Assembly (NCBI RefSeq): GCF_016820585.1
Contig: NZ_JADHDX010000003.1
Span: 186,001 to 250,000, forward strand
Reading direction: 5' to 3'
From: Arthrobacter beigongshangensis
Lineage (GTDB): Bacteria; Bacillota; Bacilli; Bacillales_A; Planococcaceae
Length of the DNA stretch: 64,000 nucleotides
Positions 59,115 to 64,000 of this stretch are shown in pieces; the stretch's first letter is position 1, and every line of letters begins with the position of its first letter. The notes under the pieces are model-generated. The model was not told the DNA's origin. It did not search any database and saw nothing but the letters and a program-made list of their open reading frames with translations. Position numbers and translations under genes: made by a program.

Positions 59115-60041
59115 TTAACCAATCATCGTAATATACTGTTCGCCAAGTATTTCTTTCATTTCGTAATCAGCCGTGGACAATTGATTATTTATAAACGCTT
59201 TGACATCATTTTGTTCGATTGAATAAAACTCTTCAATTTCACGTGAGAATAATAATTTTTCCTGTTTGAGCAATGTTTGTAAATTTGGTTGTTGCTTTGG
59301 AGTGATATTTTCACTAGGAAGCATTTGTTGGAGAGCTGAAATATAGTGTTCTAGTGCACGAGCACCAACGATTTTGACACCTTTTTTCTCCTCGTTTAAC
59401 AGAACGATTGTTGGGAATCCGCGAGCACCTAATTGACGAACAAGCTGAAAATCCTCATGCAACGAAGTATCTGCTTCAGGAAGTTTGGATTGTTTAATGA
59501 TTTCTTCTCCGTTGAGTCCGACCTGATTGACAAGATCAATCATCGTGTCATCTTGTGCAATATTTTGATTGAAAGCGAAAAGGGCTTCGCGTGCACGGCG
59601 TAAAAATGCATTCGCGAGATCTGGATTTTGTTTGTGAATTACTTTGAAAACGCGGGAAGGGATGAATGATGATTCAATAGGATTCGTGAGCCATACAGTC
59701 CCGTCAATTGGCATACGAGAATGTTCACCGACTTCTCTCCAGTGATCGGCTACATCTGCTGGTCCGTTGATGCCGTTGGCGACATCCGCAAAGCCGTCCC
59801 ATTTTTCTAGTAAGCCACCCATCAATGTATGTGTATTAAAGTATTGTCCATACTGCTCTGTGAACTTACGGAAAACGGGTTCCAATGCCCAACAATGTGA
59901 ACAAATTGGATCCGTTATATAGTATAAATCGATCGTTTTTTTCGGTGCTGAGAGGTCGATGAATTGCATTACTTCGTCATCACCACCAGGTCCACATACG
60001 CCTGTTTCCAAATCACACATCATATTGTTTTTCATATCCAT
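59115..60041 (-). CDS. DsbA-family thioredoxin-fold protein (YjbH/FrnE-like)
   Basis: A ~308-aa cytoplasmic protein (no signal peptide). An N-terminal CDLETGVCGPGG segment (two Cys) precedes the thioredoxin fold with the CxxC in TDPICSHCWALEPVFRKF (about 42-59) and GARGFPTIVLLNE at the cis-Pro. Layout and blocks resemble the Spx adaptor YjbH and FrnE-like DsbA proteins. The helical C-terminus is long. The gene follows hxlR by 4 bp, suggesting redox-controlled expression. Start ATG 60041 is preferred (AGAGG site). Confidence 0.78.
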   Translation of the reverse strand: MDMKNNMMCDLETGVCGPGGDDEVMQFIDLSAPKKTIDLYYITDPICSHCWALEPVFRKFTEQYGQYFNTHTLMGGLLEKWDGFADVANGINGPADVADHWREVGEHSRMPIDGTVWLTNPIESSFIPSRVFKVIHKQNPDLANAFLRRAREALFAFNQNIAQDDTMIDLVNQVGLNGEEIIKQSKLPEADTSLHEDFQLVRQLGARGFPTIVLLNEEKKGVKIVGARALEHYISALQQMLPSENITPKQQPNLQTLLKQEKLLFSREIEEFYSIEQNDVKAFINNQLSTADYEMKEILGEQYITMIG

Positions 60042-60045
60042 TCTA

Positions 60046-60390
60046 TTACCTCTTTTCATTAGTATTGTCAAAAACGATATTTTTTAGTGCCCATTTATGG
60101 ACAGGCTGCAAGGCGATTGCTAGTTGCTGACCTTTTTCAGATAGGTGATAGGAAATCGTGACGGGAGACTCAGCTGTCACTTTTTTAATAATTAAATCAT
60201 GCTCAGCAAGTTCCGTTAGCTTTAATGAGAGAGAACGGGGAGTAATATCATTCAAATCTCGCTTCATATCGGAAAAGTGTGCAGTGAAATCCGGGCAATT
60301 CGATAAGTAATGGATGATAAGTCCGTTCCAACGTCTACCTAAAATTTCAAAGCATGATTCTAAATATGGGCAAACTTCCAATTCAGTCAC
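60046..60390 (-). CDS. HxlR-family (DUF24) transcriptional regulator
   Basis: A 114-aa winged-helix regulator. CPYLESCFEILGRRWNGLIIHYL (landmarks CPYLESC and RRWNGLI) includes the N-terminal Cys that in HypR/YodB-type regulators senses disulfide or quinone stress. ITPRSLSLKLTELAEHDLI is the recognition region and VTISYHLSEKGQQL the wing. It starts with GTG. A 14-bp inverted repeat lies in its promoter. Flanked by a DsbA-like protein gene and a nitroreductase gene, both on the same strand. Confidence 0.88.
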   Translation of the reverse strand: MTELEVCPYLESCFEILGRRWNGLIIHYLSNCPDFTAHFSDMKRDLNDITPRSLSLKLTELAEHDLIIKKVTAESPVTISYHLSEKGQQLAIALQPVHKWALKNIVFDNTNEKR

Positions 60391-60400
60391 CTCTTCTATC

Positions 60401-60454
60401 GACTATACTTTTTATATCTAGTATATAAAGTATATCGAATGTAAAAGTATAGTC
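60401..60454. promoter_or_regulatory. Candidate HxlR operator
   Basis: GACTATACTTTTTA (60401-60414) and GTAAAAGTATAGTC (60441-60454) form a nearly perfect inverted repeat flanking ATATCTAGTATAT. Located 11 bp upstream of hxlR. Confidence 0.6.
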
Positions 60455-60464
60455 AATAAAAAAG

Positions 60465-60490
60465 CCCTTATCAAATTTGATAAGGACATT
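60465..60490 (-). terminator. Terminator after the nitroreductase gene
   Basis: CCTTATCAAATTTGATAAGG is a perfect palindromic stem, followed on the minus strand by GCTTTTTT. Confidence 0.8.
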
Positions 60491-60493
60491 TGG

Positions 60494-61063
60494 TCAATCA
60501 ATCCAAGTTGTTAATTCTTTGAAATGAGTTCTTGTATAAGGTTTTGGTTCGAAATCTGAATAGCCTAGGTAAATAAAGGCGGCAATCTCACCTTTTTCGG
60601 ACAGACCGAAGAAGTCGCGCACATCTGGATGGTAACAAATCGCACCTGTTCGCCAAACTGCACCGAGACCAAGAGCGTGTGCGGTTAACAGCATGTTTTG
60701 GACAGCGCTACTGACAGCGGCAAATTCCTCTTTTAAAATGATGTTATCTTTGGTTCCAGGTTCAACACCCACTGCAATGATGACGGGAGAGCGAAGGGGA
60801 TTGCGTTCACTTCTTTCGATTTTCGTCTGGCTCTCTTCTGACTGGGGATCTTCTTGTTGCGCTGTTGTAATTTTTTTAAATACTTTCCCTAATTTCTCTC
60901 TACCTTCGCCGCGTAGAACGAAAAAGCGCCACGGTTCTGATTTATGGTGATTGGGTGCAAATGTACCTGCCTCAATAATTTGTTCAATCAATTCTTTCGA
61001 AACGGGTTGTTCATTAACTAATGAGATACTTCTCCGCGTTTGAATCGCCTCATGTATGTTCAA
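60494..61063 (-). CDS. Nitroreductase-family FMN oxidoreductase
   Basis: A 189-aa flavoprotein. EAIQTRRSISLVNEQPVS near the N-terminus is the FMN-binding RRS(I/V) motif, APNHHKSEPWRFFVLRGEGR (landmark NHHKSEPWRF) and AVSSAVQNMLLTAHALGLGAVWRTG complete the family pattern. It resembles YdjA/YfkO-type NAD(P)H nitroreductases. Position next to hxlR recalls the hypR-hypO relationship of B. subtilis. Confidence 0.88.
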   Translation of the reverse strand: MNIHEAIQTRRSISLVNEQPVSKELIEQIIEAGTFAPNHHKSEPWRFFVLRGEGREKLGKVFKKITTAQQEDPQSEESQTKIERSERNPLRSPVIIAVGVEPGTKDNIILKEEFAAVSSAVQNMLLTAHALGLGAVWRTGAICYHPDVRDFFGLSEKGEIAAFIYLGYSDFEPKPYTRTHFKELTTWID

Positions 61064-61200
61064 ATTAAATCTCCTCTTTCTCTAAGTGATTATGATTCTA
61101 TTTGTTAGTATAGCAGGTATAAAAGGAAAGTCATTGTTTTCAACTTTGCGAAAATTGAGCTATACTAATTCAAGTACTCGATGAAGGAAAGGAAGATTAA

Positions 61201-62415
61201 ATGACAACGATAAAAGAACCAACGACACTCGGTAATCCTGTCTATCCAGTTATGTTTGCCATCGCTGGTTGTCATTTACTGAACGATACGCTTCAAGCGG
61301 TGATTCCAGCCATTTTTCCAGTGCTGGCAGAGGAGAAGGGACTCACCTTTACCCAACTTGGTTTTATCGCCTTTGCACTAAATATGGTCGCCTCTGTTTT
61401 ACAACCTGTCGTCGGCTATATTAGTGATAAAAAGCCGATGCCTTATGCACTACCGACGGGGATGTTATTTTCGCTTATCGGAATTGGGGGGCTTGCTTTT
61501 GCTCCAGACTATTGGATGATTGTTGTTTCGGTTATGCTACTAGGGTTTGGTTCTGCAGTATTTCATCCAGAAGGATCGCGTGTGTCGTTTATGGCGGCGG
61601 GTTCGAAACGAGGACTATCGCAGTCCATTTACCAAGTGGGTGGAAATTCGGGGCAGGCACTTGCTCCATTGATAGGTGCATACATATTGGTTCCTTACGG
61701 ACAAAAAAGTGCGGCTTTATTTATGATGGTTGCGGCGCTTGGTATTTTTATATTGATGAAGATTTCAGTATGGTATAAAAAACAGTTGGATCAGGAGAAA
61801 TTGAATAATCGTAAAAAAGTACTCTTATCAACTATTGGAGATTTAACGAAAAAGCAAGTTGGAATCGCATTATCACTACTTCTTGTACTTATTTTTGCTC
61901 GTTCGTTTTATGTGACTAGTATCACTAGTTTTTTCCTCTTTCATTTGATGGAGAAGTATAATTTACAAAGTGAGGAAGGGCTACTCTATATCTTTCTCTT
62001 TTTAGCACTTGGAGCAGTCGGTACATTTTTCGGTGGACCTATTGCGGATAAAATTGGGCGGAAGAATGTTATTGTCTTGTCTCTAGCTGTCCCAATTCCC
62101 CTTTGTATTCTTTTGCCGTATTCTCCATTATGGGCGGTTATTGTATTGCTTATGATTATTGGTTTCTTTATTATGCTTAGTTTTTCAGTAACGGTCGTGT
62201 ATGCTCAGGAGCTTGTGCCAAGTAAAATTGGTACAATGGCAGGGCTGACAGTTGGCCTTGCATTTGGCATGGGGGCTATTGGGGCTGTGGTCATTGGGAT
62301 ATTAATGGATCAGCTTGGCATTTATACGACGATGATTATTGTGTCATTCCTGCCAATCATAGGGCTTGTTGGACTGGCGCTACCGCGTGATGGGAAAATT
62401 ACTGCCGCTAGTTGA
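61201..62415 (+). CDS. MFS exporter, fosmidomycin-resistance (Fsr) type
   Basis: A 404-aa 12-helix transporter. MFAIAGCHLLNDTLQAVIPAIFPVL (landmark HLLNDTLQ), VGYISDKKPMPYAL, FGSAVFHPEGSRVSFMAAG and FFGGPIADKIGRKNVI are typical of the Fsr group. In that group HPE in the fourth helix region is conserved. Substrates of chromosomal Fsr homologues are largely unknown; fosmidomycin export is family knowledge from E. coli, not evidence here. Confidence 0.85.
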   Translation: MTTIKEPTTLGNPVYPVMFAIAGCHLLNDTLQAVIPAIFPVLAEEKGLTFTQLGFIAFALNMVASVLQPVVGYISDKKPMPYALPTGMLFSLIGIGGLAFAPDYWMIVVSVMLLGFGSAVFHPEGSRVSFMAAGSKRGLSQSIYQVGGNSGQALAPLIGAYILVPYGQKSAALFMMVAALGIFILMKISVWYKKQLDQEKLNNRKKVLLSTIGDLTKKQVGIALSLLLVLIFARSFYVTSITSFFLFHLMEKYNLQSEEGLLYIFLFLALGAVGTFFGGPIADKIGRKNVIVLSLAVPIPLCILLPYSPLWAVIVLLMIIGFFIMLSFSVTVVYAQELVPSKIGTMAGLTVGLAFGMGAIGAVVIGILMDQLGIYTTMIIVSFLPIIGLVGLALPRDGKITAAS

Positions 62416-62525
62416 TCAAGGAAAAAAGATAGTATACGTGAAATAAATAAGTAGCTTATTCTTTCAAATCTCATTATAATGGGGAGTCGGCGTAAATAGG
62501 CTGATTAGAAAGAAGGTTAACTAAT

Positions 62526-63704
62526 TTGACTCGAGATCAACGTAAGAAAATGCTTATATTAATGATTAATATGTTTATTGCGATTGGAAGTTTCGGCATT
62601 ATTATTCCTATTTTACCTGCGTATCTATTATCGATTGGACAAGCAGGAACCGCAGCTGGTCTGATGATAGCTATATTCGCTGGTGCGCAGCTTATCATGT
62701 CTCCGATTGCAGGAAAGTGGGCAGATAAGTACGGACGAAGAGTTATGATTATTTCAGGGCTTAGCGGATTAGCTTTGTCGATGTTTGTTTTTTATTTTTC
62801 TGATTCCATTTGGATTCTCTATCTGTCGCGTGTCATCGGTGGAGTTGGAGCGGCGCTATTAGTCCCTGCAATTTTTGCTTATGTTGCTGACATTACAACG
62901 TTGGATCAGCGTGCGAAAGGGAATAGTTTTATTTCTGCATCGATGTCGCTAGGTATTGTGATTGGACCGGGGATAGGTGGATTTTTAGCCGATTTCGGTT
63001 TGAAAATGCCACTCCTTATTTCAGCAATTGTTGGAGTAGGAGCTGTACTCTTTTCAGCAGTGATGTTGAAGGAAAGTAAAGATACGACGGTTGAAGCGTC
63101 AGATAAGAAGCCTGAACCGATGGTGAAAGAAATTGCACAGTCATTTAGCAAACCGTACTTTATTCCATTAGTAATCACACTTGTAATGAGTTTTGGATTA
63201 ATGGCGTATGAATCGGTGTTAGGTCTTTTTGTTGATAATGTATTCGGAGCATCTCCAAAGGATATTGCGATTATGGTGACGTCTACGGGTATTATTAGCG
63301 TAATTATCCAATTGTTTGCGGTCGATTGGGTTGTCCGTCGATTTGGAGAAGCAGCGGTACTCAGTATTTTTCTAGGTGTTGCCGCAGTTGGATTTTTCCT
63401 GTCCATACTTGCACCAAGCTACATCATGTTTTTCGGTGTAACGATGATTATTTTCCTAGCAACTTCTATTTTGAGACCTGTTTTGACGACGCTTATATCT
63501 AAATTGGCGGGGAATGAACAGGGATTTGCGATGGGTATGAACAATGCTTATATGAGCATTGGGAATGTACTTGGACCGCTCTTGGCAGGATTGCTATTTG
63601 ACGTTCACATTCTGTATCCGTTCATCCTTGGGTTGATCGTACTTGTTGTGACAACCTTCGTGTCGATAAAGTGGAAAGGGCCAGGGAAGATGTTAGCTAA
63701 GTAA
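62526..63704 (+). CDS. MFS drug exporter (NorA/Bmr-like, DHA1)
   Basis: A 392-aa 12-helix transporter. GIIIPILPAYLLSIGQAG, MSPIAGKWADKYGRRVMII (motif A) and SLGIVIGPGIGGFLADFG (motif C, antiporter signature) place it in the DHA1 drug:H+ antiporters. Start is TTG 62526, 8 nt after AGAAGG. The MarR-family gene that follows is a plausible regulator. Confidence 0.87.
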   Translation: MTRDQRKKMLILMINMFIAIGSFGIIIPILPAYLLSIGQAGTAAGLMIAIFAGAQLIMSPIAGKWADKYGRRVMIISGLSGLALSMFVFYFSDSIWILYLSRVIGGVGAALLVPAIFAYVADITTLDQRAKGNSFISASMSLGIVIGPGIGGFLADFGLKMPLLISAIVGVGAVLFSAVMLKESKDTTVEASDKKPEPMVKEIAQSFSKPYFIPLVITLVMSFGLMAYESVLGLFVDNVFGASPKDIAIMVTSTGIISVIIQLFAVDWVVRRFGEAAVLSIFLGVAAVGFFLSILAPSYIMFFGVTMIIFLATSILRPVLTTLISKLAGNEQGFAMGMNNAYMSIGNVLGPLLAGLLFDVHILYPFILGLIVLVVTTFVSIKWKGPGKMLAK

Positions 63705-63720
63705 TAAAGTAGTAGAGAGG

Positions 63721-63753
63721 CAGGCCATGCAAATTTGCGGGCCTGTTTTTTTG
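63721..63753 (+). terminator. Terminator after the MFS gene
   Basis: CAGGCC-ATGCAAATTTGCG-GGCCTG, followed by eight Ts. Confidence 0.85.
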
Positions 63754-63764
63754 AATTCAAATCC

Positions 63765-63811
63765 TTTACAAGTTTCGATTACCGAAGTATAATTATATAG
63801 TTACCTAGCTA
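63765..63811 (+). promoter_or_regulatory. marR promoter with candidate operator
   Basis: TTTACA (63765-63770), 17 nt, TATAAT (63788-63793). Just downstream TAGTTA-CC-TAGCTA (63798-63811) is an imperfect dyad at the start of the transcript, fitting autoregulation. Confidence 0.6.
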
Positions 63812-63830
63812 AATAAAAGGAGTTGGCAGC

Positions 63831-64000
63831 GTGAATCCGTTATTCCATGATATTTTCCAAAAAACACGACTGTTGAGTAAAGAATTAAACTTAGTATTGA
63901 AAAAGTATGATTTGTTCGCGGCCCAATGGACAGTCTTATTTTGTATACATCAACATGGTGAAATGACGTTAACACAAATATGGAAGTATTTGAACGTTGA
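63831..64000 (+). CDS. MarR-family regulator, 5' end only
   Basis: The first ~56 residues read MNPLFHDIFQKTRLLSKELN, then KKYDLFAAQWTVLFCIHQHGEMTLTQIWKYLNVE. This is the N-terminal dimer helix and the first winged-helix elements of a MarR protein. GTG start after AAAAGGAGTTGG. The gene runs off the right edge. It may control the upstream MFS exporter or a gene beyond the window. Confidence 0.8.
   Translation, partial: MNPLFHDIFQKTRLLSKELNLVLKKYDLFAAQWTVLFCIHQHGEMTLTQIWKYLNV

Noticed and set aside
1-64000. Prophage, integron or complete insertion sequence
   Set aside because: No integrase, transposase, capsid or terminase-like gene was found on either strand; only repeats and relics are present.

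Overview
The window looks like a chromosomal segment of a low-to-moderate G+C Gram-positive bacterium of the order Bacillales. Family-level features suggest a Planococcaceae/Sporosarcina-like organism, which is an inference without a database search. Pointers are a Bacillus-style hisZ-hisG histidine operon, OpuA with a GbsR-type regulator, an MtnE aminotransferase closely resembling the Bacillus one, a BdbDC pair, an FMN riboswitch, strong AGGAGG-type ribosome binding sites, frequent TTG/GTG starts and short hairpin-plus-U-tract terminators.

Layout. 1-7.4 kb: a divergent HisJ-type phosphatase (partial) and the histidine operon hisZ-G-D-B-A-F-I-C; hisH is missing and a structured repeat sits in its place. 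7.4-11.6 kb: hydroxyacid oxidoreductase, rlmN, small membrane and stress proteins. 11.6-15.2 kb: a VOC dioxygenase-like gene, a BlaI-type repressor, a BlaR1-like protease and the thiol oxidases bdbD-bdbC, tied together by three copies of one operator (ACTAC-N5-GTAGT). 15.2-20.7 kb: GNAT, DedA, a two-component system followed by SCO1, and a YtkA-domain lipoprotein. 21-27.5 kb: luxS with a long structured leader, an OsmC protein, a regulator fused to a GIY-YIG-like domain, then gbsR and opuA-ABC. 27.5-30.3 kb: an FMN riboswitch above a decayed ribD, followed by intact ribE, ribB (without the GTP cyclohydrolase II half) and ribH. 30.5-35.4 kb: ASCH and DUF2269 proteins, an ECF sigma factor with a membrane partner that carries a catalytically dead signal-peptidase domain, a UDG-like protein, VOC and GNAT proteins. 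35.4-40.9 kb: mtnE, pepF, small hypotheticals, an AAA ATPase and a thioesterase. 40.9-44.6 kb: an SRPBCC-ArsR pair, a histidine-kinase relic, an NmrA-like oxidoreductase, a repeat-rich gap and an erythromycin-esterase homologue. 44.8-50.8 kb: a DUF1992/NagZ operon, a GltP-type symporter, a structured non-coding block and a tetR-fabF cassette. 51-64 kb: a PadR-HAAS pair, catalase, YitT, a GGDEF-EAL protein, PanE, a DsbA-HxlR-nitroreductase redox cluster, two MFS exporters and the start of a MarR gene.

Cross-cutting signal. At least six full or partial copies of a modular, hairpin-rich repeat occur, all in the same orientation. Copies differ in the sequence of their stems but keep them paired, and four copies lie between a promoter or riboswitch and the start of the following gene. 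A second repeat pair (upstream of a small membrane protein gene and of luxS) and a third hairpin family (in the hisB-hisA gap and at 42.85 kb) show similar behaviour. These, the ECF/dead-signal-peptidase pair and the BlaI-type regulon are the most novel-looking items. No tRNA, rRNA, CRISPR array, prophage or intact transposase was seen.
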